Counted from the first letter of the stretch, positions 26,836 to 37,109 are shown. The stretch: DNA of 64,000 bases from Planctobacterium marinum (GCF_020687805.1 NZ_JAJEWQ010000004.1:1-64000); one strand, 5' to 3'. Notes: generated by a model not told the origin, from the letters alone. Translations and numbers: made by a program.

Positions 26836-26867
26836 AGTAATAACCTGGAATAAATCGTGTCCCTGAA

Positions 26868-27323
26868 TTAATGTGTGCCAGACGAGCCAAAGCCCCCCTG
26901 ACCCCGTTCGCTTTCTGTAAACTCTTCAACAACTTCAAACTGCGCCTGAATCACCGGCAGAATAACCAGCTGCGCAATGCGTTCGCCAGGCTTTATTTCC
27001 TGACTTTGCTGACCCCGATTCCAGACCGACACCATAAGCTGTCCCTGGTAATCAGAATCAATCAGACCGACTAAATTGCCCAGCACCAGACCTTTTTTAT
27101 GGCCCAGTCCGGAGCGCGGTAAAATGGTGGCGCACAACCCCGGATCACCGATGTACATAGCCAGTCCGGTGGGAATGAGTTCGGTTTGCCCTGGCGCTAA
27201 CGTCAGTGGAGCGTCCAGACAGGCTCGCAGGTCCATACCGGCCGATCCTGGTGTCGCGTATTCCGGAAGAGGAAACTCGTTGCCCAGTCTGGGATCTAAA
27301 ATTTTAAGGTCAATCTTGTGCAT
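26868..27323 (-). CDS. dut: Deoxyuridine 5'-triphosphate nucleotidohydrolase
   Basis: A 151-residue trimeric dUTPase. It hydrolyses dUTP to dUMP and pyrophosphate, keeping uracil out of DNA and feeding dTMP synthesis. All five family motifs are visible: [29 protein letters not shown] (with the catalytic aspartate), PGERIAQLV, and the C-terminal [10 protein letters not shown] arm that closes the active site. It starts one base after the coaBC stop, so the two are translationally coupled. Confidence 0.97.
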   Translation of the reverse strand: MHKIDLKILDPRLGNEFPLPEYATPGSAGMDLRACLDAPLTLAPGQTELIPTGLAMYIGDPGLCATILPRSGLGHKKGLVLGNLVGLIDSDYQGQLMVSVWNRGQQSQEIKPGERIAQLVILPVIQAQFEVVEEFTESERGQGGFGSSGTH

Positions 27324-27324
27324 G

Positions 27325-28530
27325 TTATTGTTTTTTCTGGTGATACTGTTGTGTAATTGATGCCATCAATTGCATCGCAATTTGGCTCTTACTGGCTTTA
27401 TCCAATTGTTTTTCACCGTTGGCCCAGTAGAGGGTCAGGGCGTTTTGCTCGCTGTTAAAGCCGATATCCTGGCGTGAAACATCATTGGCTGCAATTAAAT
27501 CCAGCTTTTTGCGAGCCAGTTTATCTTTGGCATATTGTGCAACATTTTGAGTTTCTGCGGCGAAGCCTACGGTAAAAGGTGGCCTGGGGAGAGCCGCGAC
27601 AGATGTCAGTATATCGGGATTCTTAACAAAAGTAAGTGTTAACTCAGTATTGCTCTTTTTGATTTTTTGATCAACTACCTGGCTGGGTCGATAATCGGCG
27701 ACAGCGGCACAGCCAATAAAGATATCACAGTCCTGGGTTTCGGCCATAACGGCAGCGAGCATCTCTTCTGCGGTGGTTACCTTTTGCACTGTTACACCTG
27801 ATGGGGGAGGCAGATTAACCGGTCCGGAAACCAGCACGACAGAGGCACCCATCTGCTGAGCTGCCGAAGCGACAGCATAACCCATCTTGCCAGAACTGTG
27901 ATTGCTCATGTAACGCACCGGATCGATGTGTTCCCGCGTTGGTCCGGCGGTGATAACAACTTTGACCCCTTGCAGCAATCCTTGCGCCGGCAGCTCGTCT
28001 AACCGATCCGCAATGTCCTGAGGTTCCGGCATGCGTCCGGGTCCCACATCACCACAGGCCTGTTCACCCTGATCAGGGGCAATAATAGTGACGCCACGAC
28101 GGCCGAGTATTGCCAGATTGTCCTGAGTCGCTGTGGCGTGCCACATTTGTTGATTCATGGCAGGAGCTATGTGCACCGGGGCTGTTGTAGCCAGCACCAA
28201 AGTGGTTAACAGATCGTCTGCCAGGCCGTGGGCCAGTTTCGCAATGGTATTGGCCGTGGCCGGAGCAATGATCAGCAGGTCGGCCCATTTGGCCAGCTCA
28301 ATATGACCCATTGCGGCTTCTGCCGCGGGGTCCAGTAAATCGTCGGAAACGCTGTTGCCAGAAACCGCCTGAAGCGATAAAGGGGAGACAAATTCTTTCG
28401 CTGACTGGGTTAATACAACCCGTACATTAGCACCTTTAGCCTTCAATTTTCGAACTAAGTCGGGGGTTTTGTAGGCGGCAATACCCCCGGTTACGCCCAA
28501 TAAGATATTGGTGTTGAGCAAGGATCCCAT
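27325..28530 (-). CDS. coaBC: Bifunctional phosphopantothenoylcysteine decarboxylase / phosphopantothenate-cysteine ligase
   Basis: A 401-residue fusion enzyme for two steps of coenzyme A synthesis. The N-terminal FMN-dependent CoaC half has [22 protein letters not shown] and the catalytic cysteine region [16 protein letters not shown]. The C-terminal CoaB half has [21 protein letters not shown] and the lysine-containing [20 protein letters not shown]. The length matches E. coli Dfp (406). It is the first gene of coaBC-dut-slmA and is divergent from radC. Confidence 0.96.
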   Translation of the reverse strand: MGSLLNTNILLGVTGGIAAYKTPDLVRKLKAKGANVRVVLTQSAKEFVSPLSLQAVSGNSVSDDLLDPAAEAAMGHIELAKWADLLIIAPATANTIAKLAHGLADDLLTTLVLATTAPVHIAPAMNQQMWHATATQDNLAILGRRGVTIIAPDQGEQACGDVGPGRMPEPQDIADRLDELPAQGLLQGVKVVITAGPTREHIDPVRYMSNHSSGKMGYAVASAAQQMGASVVLVSGPVNLPPPSGVTVQKVTTAEEMLAAVMAETQDCDIFIGCAAVADYRPSQVVDQKIKKSNTELTLTFVKNPDILTSVAALPRPPFTVGFAAETQNVAQYAKDKLARKKLDLIAANDVSRQDIGFNSEQNALTLYWANGEKQLDKASKSQIAMQLMASITQQYHQKKQ

Positions 28531-28596
28531 AGCAGAAATACTATTGTTCTTTTTCGACTAATTATGTAGATTACCATGAAAGCAGAGGAACTGCTT

Positions 28597-28611
28597 TGAT
28601 AATAATTATTA
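28597..28611. promoter_or_regulatory. Fur-box-like palindrome between coaBC and radC
   Basis: TGATAATAATTATTA differs at one position from the 7-1-7 Fur consensus TGATAATNATTATCA. It lies about 67 bases upstream of coaBC and 63 upstream of radC start candidates. Neither gene is a usual Fur target and the region is AT rich, so the match may be chance. Confidence 0.25.
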
Positions 28612-28673
28612 TTCATCGGTAACCCGTACTATTTTTCATAATAATTAGCACTAACACTACATGGAATGTATCT

Positions 28674-29348
28674 ATGAAAATGTCACAATGGCCAGAGGCC
28701 GAAAGACCCCGTGAAAAACTGCTCAATCTGGGCCCTCAATCGCTTTCTGATGCGGAGCTCTTAGCTATTTTTTTGCGCACCGGGATTCCCGGTTTTAATG
28801 TAGTGGATTTGGCCCGGCAATTATTAGCCGAGTTTGGTTCATTAAAAAGGTTGATGTCAGCCAGTCACCCGCATTTTTGTCAGGCTAAGGGATTGGGTAC
28901 CGCTAAATTTGTGCAGTTGCAGGCAGTACTGGAGTTATCTCGCCGTTATTTTGAATCAGATCCGGAGCAAAAACCGCAGTTTACTTCGTCTGCTTATACC
29001 ATGGACTTTATCAGCCGTCGTATGACCCATTACACCCAGGAGGTTTTTGCTGTTCTGTTGCTGGATTCACAGCATCAGTTTTTGCACTTTCAGCCGGTGT
29101 TTTTTGGTACTATTAATGCCGCGCCGGTCTATCCCAGGGAATTGGTGAAACTGGCTATCGCTCACAATGCCGCGGCGGTAATTTTGGCACACAATCACCC
29201 GTCCGGTATTTCAGAGCCCAGTAGCGCAGACCGGCAAATTACGCAACGTATCGTTGACGCCATGGCATTGCTGGATATTCGGGTATTAGACCATATTGTG
29301 GTGGGCGACGGGCGTCATACCTCGATGGCAGAGCGCGGAATGTTATAA
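28674..29348 (+). CDS. radC: RadC-family JAMM-domain protein
   Basis: A 224-residue protein. The N-terminal helix-hairpin-helix-like region (LLNLGPQSLSDAELLAIFLRTG) is followed by a JAB/MPN metal-binding domain with HNHPSGISEPSSAD near residue 172. The metal ligands are expected at both histidines and the aspartate. Once linked to repair of radiation damage, the family's biochemical function remains unproven. The position between coaBC and rpmB is standard in gammaproteobacteria. Start at 28674; an in-frame ATG at 28680 is an alternative. Confidence 0.93.
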   Translation: MKMSQWPEAERPREKLLNLGPQSLSDAELLAIFLRTGIPGFNVVDLARQLLAEFGSLKRLMSASHPHFCQAKGLGTAKFVQLQAVLELSRRYFESDPEQKPQFTSSAYTMDFISRRMTHYTQEVFAVLLLDSQHQFLHFQPVFFGTINAAPVYPRELVKLAIAHNAAAVILAHNHPSGISEPSSADRQITQRIVDAMALLDIRVLDHIVVGDGRHTSMAERGML

Positions 29349-29521
29349 CGGTTAAATACAGCCTAAAGTGCTGAAAATAGCCCTTTATACTAACTTTTAC
29401 TTGAATCTGGCGTTTTTATACTGTATAAAGTGCGCCCTCTTGTATGAGCATCTTCTGACCAGCGGCTGAATGTCGGATATATGAGGTCGGGTAAAGTAAG
29501 TAATTTTTGGAGACAACAACA

Positions 29522-29758
29522 ATGTCCAGAGTATGTCAAGTTACTGGCAAACGCCCTGCGGTAGGTAACAACCGTTCTCACGCGAACAACGCAACGCGTC
29601 GTCGCTTTTTGCCAAATCTACAATCTCACCGTTTTTGGGTTGAGTCTGAAAACCGTTTCGTTAAACTGCGTGTTTCTACTAAAGGCATGCGTATTATCGA
29701 TAAAAAAGGCATCGATTCAGTATTAACTGAAATGCGTGCTCGCGGCGAAAAAGTTTAA
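29522..29758 (+). CDS. rpmB: 50S ribosomal protein L28
   Basis: A 78-residue protein that opens with [20 protein letters not shown], the L28 signature, and is basic throughout. The ATG at 29522 has GGAG nine bases before it; an upstream in-frame ATG at 29507 would add five residues (METTT) that relatives lack. It is cotranscribed with rpmG, twelve bases downstream. Confidence 0.98.
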   Translation: MSRVCQVTGKRPAVGNNRSHANNATRRRFLPNLQSHRFWVESENRFVKLRVSTKGMRIIDKKGIDSVLTEMRARGEKV

Positions 29759-29770
29759 GGAGTCTGAGTA

Positions 29771-29926
29771 ATGCGCGATAAAATCAAATTAGTATCTACA
29801 GCTAACACAGGCTATTACTACACGACAGACAAAAACAAGCGTAACATGCCGGGCAAAATGGAAATCAAAAAGTATGATCCAGTTGTTCGCAAACACGTGC
29901 TTTTTAAGGAAGCAAAGATTAAGTAA
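29771..29926 (+). CDS. rpmG: 50S ribosomal protein L33
   Basis: A 51-residue protein. Translation starts [20 protein letters not shown] and ends [11 protein letters not shown], typical of the L33 form without zinc cysteines. It follows rpmB by 12 bases with an AGGAG ribosome site spanning the rpmB stop region. A strong terminator follows 25 bases after the stop. Confidence 0.98.
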   Translation: MRDKIKLVSTANTGYYYTTDKNKRNMPGKMEIKKYDPVVRKHVLFKEAKIK

Positions 29927-29950
29927 TCTTTTTGGTTTTTGTCTCCCGAA

Positions 29951-29975
29951 AAACCCGGTTTAAGCCGGGTTTTTT
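29951..29975 (+). terminator. Terminator of rpmB-rpmG
   Basis: AAACCCGG-TTTAAG-CCGGGTTT followed by T residues, directly after rpmG. Confidence 0.9.
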
Positions 29976-30053
29976 GCGTTATCCTGCTGAAAAACTTCTC
30001 TTTTTCTGTGCAGGCGCTACACTGCCTGTTAATGCAATCGAATAACCTCCGCT

Positions 30054-30527
30054 ATGCTTAGACTCAGTCAACGGGCCTGGAACAATGTAGTGATCCTGGC
30101 GATGTTGTTTATGGTGTACCTGTTTACACTCAGCAACGACATGATCAATGAAGGCGAGCAGCCCTCAAACGAGGTCATTCCGGTGTTTCCAGCCTACAGT
30201 GTGATAATGAGTCTAGATTTCGGGTTTGTCCGGCTGGAGCGTATTGGACAGGACTGGCGCGTTAAGGGGGCAGAGGATATTGCTATCAATAGCCTTGTAC
30301 CACTATCAGAGCAATGGTCGATGCTGGAAGTGCAGCGAACCAATGTTGCACCTGAGCAAGCGCCTTACATCGTATCTGTGTTATTAGCAGGTGAAGACAA
30401 AAAGCGTGTATTTCAGCTTTACTCCGTGGCTAACGGTACCTTGCTGCAGTCTGACGGACGGTTTTATCTGGCGCAAGACGTGGCAACAGACAAGCTTTTT
30501 CCGGTTGACCGTATTCCAGCCTTATAA
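30054..30527 (+). CDS. Conserved-looking membrane-anchored protein of unknown function
   Basis: A 157-residue protein with one N-terminal membrane helix (VVILAMLFMVYLFTL, residues 12-26). A soluble, probably periplasmic domain of about 125 residues follows, with beta-strand character (VIMSLDFGFVRLERIGQDWRV). I do not recognise the family. It follows rpmG and its last six bases overlap the convergent gene at 30522. No signal or lipobox cysteine is present. Confidence 0.6.
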   Translation: MLRLSQRAWNNVVILAMLFMVYLFTLSNDMINEGEQPSNEVIPVFPAYSVIMSLDFGFVRLERIGQDWRVKGAEDIAINSLVPLSEQWSMLEVQRTNVAPEQAPYIVSVLLAGEDKKRVFQLYSVANGTLLQSDGRFYLAQDVATDKLFPVDRIPAL

Positions 30528-30857
30528 CTCTATTCCCCAGTTTTTAAGCCATTGTCTTAGCGTCAACAAAAACACGCTTAACAGTCCTATTAATAAGGCT
30601 ATTTTAAACAGGCGGTTAGCGCTATGGTCACGGCACAACCAAATTGCCAGCAAAGCGTAAAACAGCAGCTCTGTAATCAGTTTTATGCTTACCAGTAGCG
30701 CAATGGGGTATTGTGGGTAGCGGATGACGTATTCAAAGGCCAGATGCCAGACACCTTGCCACATAAGCCAGATGGCCAGGGCATGCGACAGGCGTTTGTG
30801 TAGTTGGCCCGCCTGATAGCGAGCCTCTGACGGTTTCACTTCTGGCAAGCCGGGCAA
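30522..30857 (-). CDS. Small membrane protein of unknown function downstream of mutM
   Basis: A roughly 111-residue protein with three hydrophobic segments (LSHALAIWLMWQGVWHLAFEYV, IALLVSIKLITELLFYALLAIWL and LFKIALLIGLLSVFLLTL). The frame overlaps the 3' end of mutM, and the start is uncertain: TTG at 30857 or GTG at 30839. No clear ribosome site is visible. It is probably translated with mutM by coupling. The function is not recognised. Confidence 0.5.
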   Translation of the reverse strand: MPGLPEVKPSEARYQAGQLHKRLSHALAIWLMWQGVWHLAFEYVIRYPQYPIALLVSIKLITELLFYALLAIWLCRDHSANRLFKIALLIGLLSVFLLTLRQWLKNWGIEL

Positions 30858-31660
30858 TACACCGAGCTGCGATTAGACAAGCGAACTTCTTTTAACGTCG
30901 TTTCACACTGCGGGCAAGGTTCGCCTTTGCGACCATAAACTAACAACTGCTGGGCAAAATACCCGGGTTTACCATCTCCGCCAACAAAGTCTCTTAACGT
31001 CGTTCCACCCTGAGTAATGGAGCGTTGTAATATATGCTTTGCCGCATCGACAAAAAGGCTGTATTTGCTTTTTGAGACTTTTCCTGCGGGTTTGTTAGGG
31101 TGAATACCGGCGGTGAACAAGGCTTCTGTGGCATAGATATTACCGATGCCTGTGACCACTTTTTGATCCATCACAAACTGTTTAACCGCCACGGATTTGG
31201 TACGGGACTTGTGCCACAGATAATCGCCGTTAAAGGCCTCTGACAGAGGCTCTGGCCCCAGGTGACTCAGTAGTTTGTGTTCTGCTGGTGGCGTATCCAG
31301 CCACAGTATGCAACCAAAGCGGCGCGGATCTGAGTAGCGCAGTATCTGCCCATCTGCAAAAGCGATATCCAGATGGTCGTGTTTGAGTATGGCGTCAGAT
31401 TGACGGGTGATCCGCAAGCTGCCAGACATCCCCAGATGTATCAGCAACGCCTGTTGCGGATTATTATCCAAAAACAACAACAAATACTTTGCCCGCCGTT
31501 CGATGGCCGTGACGGTTTTGCTCTGTAAGCATACCCGGATATTATCCGGAACAGGCCAGCGCAGCGACGCCTGACGCACAATAACATCAGTTATCTTGCT
31601 GTTCAGAATGTGAGGCGCTATGCCGCGTTTTGTCGTTTCGACTTCCGGAAGCTCTGGCAT
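30836..31660 (-). CDS. mutM: Formamidopyrimidine-DNA glycosylase
   Basis: A 274-residue base-excision repair enzyme that removes 8-oxoguanine and ring-opened purines and nicks the strand. It starts MPELPEVETTKRG, giving the catalytic N-terminal proline and Glu after initiator removal. The active-site lysine region reads RRAKYLLLFL. The C-terminal zinc finger is CPQCETTLKEV followed by CPAC. The ATG at 31660 was preferred over a frame to 31723 because the enzyme needs proline exposed at position 2. It follows coaD by eight bases on the same strand. Confidence 0.97.
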   Translation of the reverse strand: MPELPEVETTKRGIAPHILNSKITDVIVRQASLRWPVPDNIRVCLQSKTVTAIERRAKYLLLFLDNNPQQALLIHLGMSGSLRITRQSDAILKHDHLDIAFADGQILRYSDPRRFGCILWLDTPPAEHKLLSHLGPEPLSEAFNGDYLWHKSRTKSVAVKQFVMDQKVVTGIGNIYATEALFTAGIHPNKPAGKVSKSKYSLFVDAAKHILQRSITQGGTTLRDFVGGDGKPGYFAQQLLVYGRKGEPCPQCETTLKEVRLSNRSSVYCPACQK

Positions 31661-31668
31661 AAACTGGC

Positions 31669-32184
<516 letters not shown>

Positions 32185-32245
32185 CTAGCTTAGCCTGATT
32201 GCTGACAGATGTGAAAGATTTCAAATTTAGCCATCAGCGCAAAAT

Positions 32246-33640
32246 TTACCAGCGGTAAAAGGCGCTCAGGCGGTTGTAGTTTTCACCAAAGGCATCGCGG
32301 CCAACGGTACCATCCAGACCCCAGAAACCATATTGCGTGGCAAAGCTGTAACGGGCATTCATCTGGAAGGTGTCAGACAATCCTGCGGTGTTTTCGATAC
32401 TTTGGTGGGTCAGTTTGATGGCTAACTGTTGATCATCAAACAGTTCCCAGTCCATCATGACATGATGAGTAAGTGCCTCTGGACTGATGCTGGTGCCAAA
32501 TTCATCGGCACTCCAGTGGCCTAACAGCACGTTTTTGTTGCTATAACCCTGTTCGTAGAAAGCCGACTGATACCAGCCTGAATCCCGGTCGGTAATTTCG
32601 TAGCGCAACGACATGGTTTCAAACAATACCGGCATAAATACCCCCAGGGAAATGGCGTTGCCTGTATCGTCGGCTCCGCTGAGGGCATCCCGCTGATACT
32701 GGGCAAGTTCGGCGTAAACCGACAGAGGCATTTCTAAGCCGATATTCCATTTCGCACTCAGTGCCGTTTGCCCGTAGCCCTGTTCGTTGTTGTCTTGTGC
32801 GTTATCTTCTAATGACGAGGGGGTAAACAGTCCCTTAAGACCAATGCCAAAGCCACCGTCCCGGTTGCCTCCGCCAAAGTAATAGGTGCGTGTCAGTCCG
32901 ATGGACAGCCGTTCCACAGGGCTGAAACTGAAATGCATGCCGGTCAGCTCAGGTTTACCGGCGGTTATCAATCCCTGACTATTAACGTTAGTTCGCTCAT
33001 CAAATTTGGCATAAAAAAGTTCGTAGCGAATATTAAAATCTGTTATCCCGCTAGAATTACTGAGGGTGACTGATGGCGGATTTTCTGCATGTGTGCTTAA
33101 CAACATTGCAGAATCCTGCATGGGCGACAGCCAATGATCGCGAAAACCCATGTCCAGTTGCAGGTATTCATTGCCCAGACTCAGATGGGTATTAGTGGCC
33201 GCCTTGCCGCTTTCATCGTTATAGCTCGCTCCGGCCGCTAAATAAATATAGGGATTGAAAAAGATGTGCCCGGCAGCTGAGACTTCCACATTGGTATTGT
33301 GTTGCACGCCCCGGTTGTTTTCCTGATGTCGGGTGTTTTCATCGCTCACCGACAAAGCCAGCGCCCTGTGGGTATTGGCCATGGTTTCGGTATAACGTTC
33401 CAGATAAGCCGTCAGACGACTGTGTAAAACCGGGTGATAGTCCCGAATGGTTTCTAATCGGCTCAGTAATTCAGTGGCTTTATAAGGTCTGGTGAGAGGT
33501 GTATCACCGGTCATTGCCATCAGCTTTTCAATTTGTAGCTCCACTTCCGGTGCCAGATTGATTGGCAGGTACGGTGATACGCCTTTGGCCAATACCTGGC
33601 CGTTCAAACTCAATAAAATCAGGAAAGTTAACCGCTTCAC
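32246..33640 (-). CDS. Wzi-family outer-membrane capsule assembly protein
   Basis: A 464-residue exported protein with a signal peptide (MKRLTFLILLSLNGQVLA). Helices and then alternating strands follow, as in the Wzi barrel: GNEYLQLDMGFRDHWLSPMQDSAML, FSFSPVERLSIGLTRTYYFGGG, and a terminal strand ending in FYRW with an aromatic last residue. Wzi of E. coli binds capsular polysaccharide at the cell surface. Here there are no wza/wzb/wzc genes nearby; the next gene block deals with LPS-type sugars. So the ligand may be another surface polymer. Confidence 0.75.
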   Translation of the reverse strand: MKRLTFLILLSLNGQVLAKGVSPYLPINLAPEVELQIEKLMAMTGDTPLTRPYKATELLSRLETIRDYHPVLHSRLTAYLERYTETMANTHRALALSVSDENTRHQENNRGVQHNTNVEVSAAGHIFFNPYIYLAAGASYNDESGKAATNTHLSLGNEYLQLDMGFRDHWLSPMQDSAMLLSTHAENPPSVTLSNSSGITDFNIRYELFYAKFDERTNVNSQGLITAGKPELTGMHFSFSPVERLSIGLTRTYYFGGGNRDGGFGIGLKGLFTPSSLEDNAQDNNEQGYGQTALSAKWNIGLEMPLSVYAELAQYQRDALSGADDTGNAISLGVFMPVLFETMSLRYEITDRDSGWYQSAFYEQGYSNKNVLLGHWSADEFGTSISPEALTHHVMMDWELFDDQQLAIKLTHQSIENTAGLSDTFQMNARYSFATQYGFWGLDGTVGRDAFGENYNRLSAFYRW

Positions 33641-33835
33641 GTTTCATCCTCTGGGTGCAATGCGCCGCCAATTCTAACAGGAAGTACTCAGGGTTAAAGT
33701 GCTATCATCATCTGGGCGACATTTCTGACTTTTCTCCACCCCGGTGAATTGCTATTCTTACCGGTTCCGGCAAGGCTGAACCTTGTGTTTTTCGGCGGGG
33801 ACTTTCCCTTCGATTTATTAACTGGCGAGTAACGA

Positions 33836-34231
33836 GTGCGTAGAATAATCACCTTTGGAACCTATGACGTTTTTCATGTTGGTCACGTTAAATTATTAAA
33901 ACGGGCCAGATTACAGGGGGATTATTTAATTGTCGGGGTGTCCTCCGATGAACTCAACTTCAGTAAAAAAGGTCGTAATCCGGTGTATTCACTGGACAAT
34001 CGCATGGAAATCATTGGGTCCTTAAAGTTTGTCGACGAAGTCTTTGTGGAGCATTCCCTGGAGGCAAAGCGCCAGTACATCCTGGAGACCAAAGCGGATG
34101 TACTAGTGATGGGGGATGACTGGGTAGGCCGGTTTGATGAGTTTAAAGATATTTGTGAGGTGGTGTATCTGCCACGTACGCCATCGGTTTCCACCACTGA
34201 GATCATCGAAGTGATTAAGGAGATTGAGTAA
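33836..34231 (+). CDS. Glycerol-3-phosphate cytidylyltransferase-like protein (TagD type)
   Basis: A 131-residue nucleotidyltransferase with the cytidylyltransferase motif FGTYDVFHVGHVKLLKRA and the second motif STTEIIEVIKE in place of RTxGISTT. Size and sequence fit TagD/GCT enzymes that make CDP-glycerol from CTP and glycerol-3-phosphate. The next gene is a CDP-glycerol glycerophosphotransferase homologue that overlaps it by one base (TAATG). This pairing strongly suggests a two-step glycerol-phosphate transfer module. The GTG start at 33836 has GGCGAG upstream. Specificity for glycerol over ribitol or ethanolamine precursors is not provable from sequence alone. Confidence 0.8.
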   Translation: MRRIITFGTYDVFHVGHVKLLKRARLQGDYLIVGVSSDELNFSKKGRNPVYSLDNRMEIIGSLKFVDEVFVEHSLEAKRQYILETKADVLVMGDDWVGRFDEFKDICEVVYLPRTPSVSTTEIIEVIKEIE

Positions 34232-35262
34232 TGCGGCGGTTTCTCATGTATATCTCCGAAAACTATGCATTTGAAATTTTACGACCACTACAGGCAGAGA
34301 TAAAAAAACGTGGATTTCAGGTGGCCTGGTTTGTAGAGGGGGATCATGTCAATCTGAGCTATTTTGCTGAAGATGAAACCCTGCTACCCGATGTGCCGGC
34401 GGTCAAAGCGTTTAATCCCGATGCGGTGTATATTCCCGGAAATCTGGTGCCAGACTTTATCCCCGGTCTGAAAGTGCAGTTGTTTCACGGCTTTGAGTGG
34501 AAGAAAAAGGGCCATTTTCGCATTCGCGGCATGTTTGATCTCTATTGCACTCAGGGACCATTGTTTACCAAAAAATTTAATGAACTAGCGCAACCACATC
34601 GCCATTTTGATGTAATAGAAACCGGCTGGCCGAAGATAGATAGCTTGTTTAACGCTAAACCTTATCACTGGCCTGAGCGAGACCAAAGACCGGTAATTTT
34701 GTTCGCACCTACTTTTTCCCCAGCCTTAACCAGCGCTCCGGCATTGTTTGAGCAAATTAAAGCATTGTCGGAAACCGGACAGTGGCAATGGTTAGTTAAG
34801 TTTCATCCCAAAATGGATGCACACTGGCAACAACAATATCGGGACATTGAAAACGCCAATTTAAACGTGGTGGAAACACAGGAAATTGCCGGTCTGCTGC
34901 AGTGCGCTGATGTTATGGTATCCGATACGTCATCTATCATTACCGAGTTTGCTCTGCTCAATAAGCCGGTGGTTACTTTTGCCAATTCTCAGCCAGATCC
35001 ACATTTACTGGATTTTAGTGAGCCGTCACAATTGCGGGAAATGCTCCAACAGGCGCTTGAGACAAAAAGCGCGTTGGCCGAAAAAATTAGCAATGCGGTA
35101 GCGCAATTACACCCCTATGCGGATGGCAAATCTTCGCAACGGGTGCTGGATGCAACCTTGCAGTGCATCGAGCAGGGCCGTGATCACCTTAAAGCGAAAC
35201 CTTACAACCTGATCCGCTCTTTGAAACTGCGTAAGAAACTGCGCTATTGGTGGGGTTTTTGA
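34231..35262 (+). CDS. CDP-glycerol glycerophosphotransferase-like protein (TagB/TagF family)
   Basis: A 343-residue GT-B-fold transferase. Family features include VQLFHGFEWKKKGHF, VILFAPTFSPAL, LVKFHPKMDAHW and the nucleotide-binding MVSDTSSIITEFALLNKPVV. In Gram-positive bacteria TagB/TagF build teichoic acids from CDP-glycerol; in Gram-negatives related enzymes decorate LPS or capsule. It overlaps the cytidylyltransferase gene. The C-terminus is basic (LKLRKKLRYWWGF), consistent with peripheral membrane binding. It probably adds glycerol phosphate to a surface glycan. The acceptor is unknown. Confidence 0.8.
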   Translation: MRRFLMYISENYAFEILRPLQAEIKKRGFQVAWFVEGDHVNLSYFAEDETLLPDVPAVKAFNPDAVYIPGNLVPDFIPGLKVQLFHGFEWKKKGHFRIRGMFDLYCTQGPLFTKKFNELAQPHRHFDVIETGWPKIDSLFNAKPYHWPERDQRPVILFAPTFSPALTSAPALFEQIKALSETGQWQWLVKFHPKMDAHWQQQYRDIENANLNVVETQEIAGLLQCADVMVSDTSSIITEFALLNKPVVTFANSQPDPHLLDFSEPSQLREMLQQALETKSALAEKISNAVAQLHPYADGKSSQRVLDATLQCIEQGRDHLKAKPYNLIRSLKLRKKLRYWWGF

Positions 35263-35277
35263 CGTCCTGTTAATCGC

Positions 35278-35321
35278 TACCTGGCTGCAATGTCATTCAG
35301 CTTTAATGACCAGGCAGCTAT
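35278..35321. other. Imperfect hairpin between the glycerophosphotransferase gene and nhaA
   Basis: TACCTGGCTGCAATGTCATT is mirrored by AATGACCAGG and GCAGCTA across a CAGCTTT centre, giving two short stems with bulges. There is no T run, so it is a weak terminator candidate or a palindrome of unknown role. Confidence 0.3.
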
Positions 35322-35381
35322 AGTCATAGTGTAAAATAATGTTGAGCATCCCTGAAAACACCTGCAGCCGGAGACCAGACA

Positions 35382-36569
35382 ATGCAAAAATCCGTTATTG
35401 AAGAATTTTTAGATAAAGAATCCTCCGCCGGGATCATTCTGATGTTTGCTGCTGTGTTGGCTATGATAGCCGCCAATACGCCGCTGTCCGCCTGGTATGA
35501 TTTATTGATTGATACGCCGGTGGCGGTACAGGTCGGAAAACTGGAAATAGCCAAACCACTGTTGCTGTGGATCAACGATGGCTTAATGGCGGTGTTTTTC
35601 CTGTTGGTGGGGCTGGAGCTCAAGCGCGAAGTGCTGGAGGGAGAGTTATCTGATCCGGCTAATATTGTGTTTCCCGCTATCGGGGCCGTAGGGGGTATGT
35701 TGGTACCGGCGGCTATTTATTATTTTTTCAATCAGCATGATCCCGTCACGCTGAAAGGCTGGGCCATTCCCGCCGCTACAGACATTGCGTTTGCGCTGGG
35801 TATTTTGTCGTTGTTGGGTTCGCGGGTGCCGGTGAGTTTAAAAATCTTTCTGACTTCGCTGGCCATTTTTGATGATCTGGGTGCCATCATTATCATCGCG
35901 CTGTTTTATACCAGTAAAATATCGGTATCGGCACTGATTGTTGCCGCCATCTGTACGGCCATTCTGGGCTTTATGAATTATCGTGGCATTTCTGACCGAA
36001 GTCGTTATGTGTTTGTGGGGGTTGTGATGTGGGTGGCTATGTTGAAGTCCGGCGTGCACGCGACCTTAGCCGGGGTCATTATTGCGATGTTTATTCCCAT
36101 CAAACATCAACAGCCGGATCAGCCCTCGCCACTGAAGGAAATGGAGCACGATCTGCACGGTGTTGTGGCGTTTTTTATCCTGCCTATTTTTGCCTTTGCC
36201 AATGCCGGTATCAGTCTGGAAGGTGTGACTTTTGAGCAGATATTACATCCGGTACCACTGGGCATTGCCGCCGGGCTTTTTGTCGGGAAACAGGTGGGTA
36301 TATTTGGTTTGTGCTGGTTGGGGATTAAATTAGGGCTGGCAAAATTGCCCAAAGGCATGTCCTTTCTGAGTCTCTATGGTATTTCACTGTTGTGCGGGGT
36401 GGGTTTTACCATGAGCTTATTTATCGGTTCTCTGGCGTTTGAAGAAACCGGTGCTATCCCGTTATTTGACGAGCGACTCGGTATTATTCTGGGCTCCTTA
36501 TTGTCCGGGGGTGTGGGCTTTATCGTGTTAAATTTCAGTCTTAAGCCTAAGGCGCAGAAGGTGGCGTAG
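35382..36569 (+). CDS. nhaA: Na+/H+ antiporter NhaA
   Basis: A 395-residue inner-membrane antiporter with about twelve helices. The ion-binding pair is visible in [20 protein letters not shown] (corresponding to D163/D164 of E. coli NhaA). Other signatures are [13 protein letters not shown]-like [17 protein letters not shown] and [16 protein letters not shown]. It exports sodium and helps pH homeostasis, as expected in a marine or alkaline-tolerant species. It is monocistronic; the 3' end overlaps a convergent membrane protein gene by 23 bp. Confidence 0.96.
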   Translation: MQKSVIEEFLDKESSAGIILMFAAVLAMIAANTPLSAWYDLLIDTPVAVQVGKLEIAKPLLLWINDGLMAVFFLLVGLELKREVLEGELSDPANIVFPAIGAVGGMLVPAAIYYFFNQHDPVTLKGWAIPAATDIAFALGILSLLGSRVPVSLKIFLTSLAIFDDLGAIIIIALFYTSKISVSALIVAAICTAILGFMNYRGISDRSRYVFVGVVMWVAMLKSGVHATLAGVIIAMFIPIKHQQPDQPSPLKEMEHDLHGVVAFFILPIFAFANAGISLEGVTFEQILHPVPLGIAAGLFVGKQVGIFGLCWLGIKLGLAKLPKGMSFLSLYGISLLCGVGFTMSLFIGSLAFEETGAIPLFDERLGIILGSLLSGGVGFIVLNFSLKPKAQKVA

Positions 36570-36999
36570 CTGAAGAGTCGCTCTGGAATTGCTCATCGCC
36601 CTCCAGCTTATATTTGCAGATGTATTCAGGTGTCTTCAGCAATGAATGAGCGTAAATAAAGCCGTATATCCCGGTCATCAGGATACTGGGTGCCACTGTC
36701 GCTGCCACATCCGGGGTGTTGTTTATCAGGTTGAGTACAACCACCATCACGGATTGCAAAGCCAGAGGTGGCAGTACGGCAATTTGGGGGCGCTTGTGAC
36801 ATTTCATTTTACTCAATGTCCAGTTGAGTAATGCCGTAAAAGTAACCGTCATCAGGGCGCTGTAGCTGCCCTGTAAAAGTGCACTGCGCAGCACCAGCGC
36901 GCTATCGTCACTGGCCATGCTGTTCACCCACCATGACCACAAGCTGTAAAATATGAAGGCCACCAGGGCGGACAGGATTGCGCGCGTTTTTGCAGACAT
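36547..36999 (-). CDS. Multi-spanning membrane protein of unknown function
   Basis: A 150-residue protein with about four hydrophobic segments: [46 protein letters not shown] and [17 protein letters not shown]. The tail is polar ([16 protein letters not shown]). I do not recognise the family. It overlaps the nhaA 3' end by 23 bp tail to tail. The overlap is in the disordered tail, so both genes could be real. Confidence 0.6.
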   Translation of the reverse strand: MSAKTRAILSALVAFIFYSLWSWWVNSMASDDSALVLRSALLQGSYSALMTVTFTALLNWTLSKMKCHKRPQIAVLPPLALQSVMVVVLNLINNTPDVAATVAPSILMTGIYGFIYAHSLLKTPEYICKYKLEGDEQFQSDSSATPPSAP

Positions 37000-37109
37000 T
37001 GTCGATTCTCTTTTCTGACGGGAGCCGATGATACCCTGCCGGTCAATGCAGAGGATTACCTGTTGCTACTTATAGCTATTAGACCTGAAAACTCGCATTT
37101 TCATTCCGC

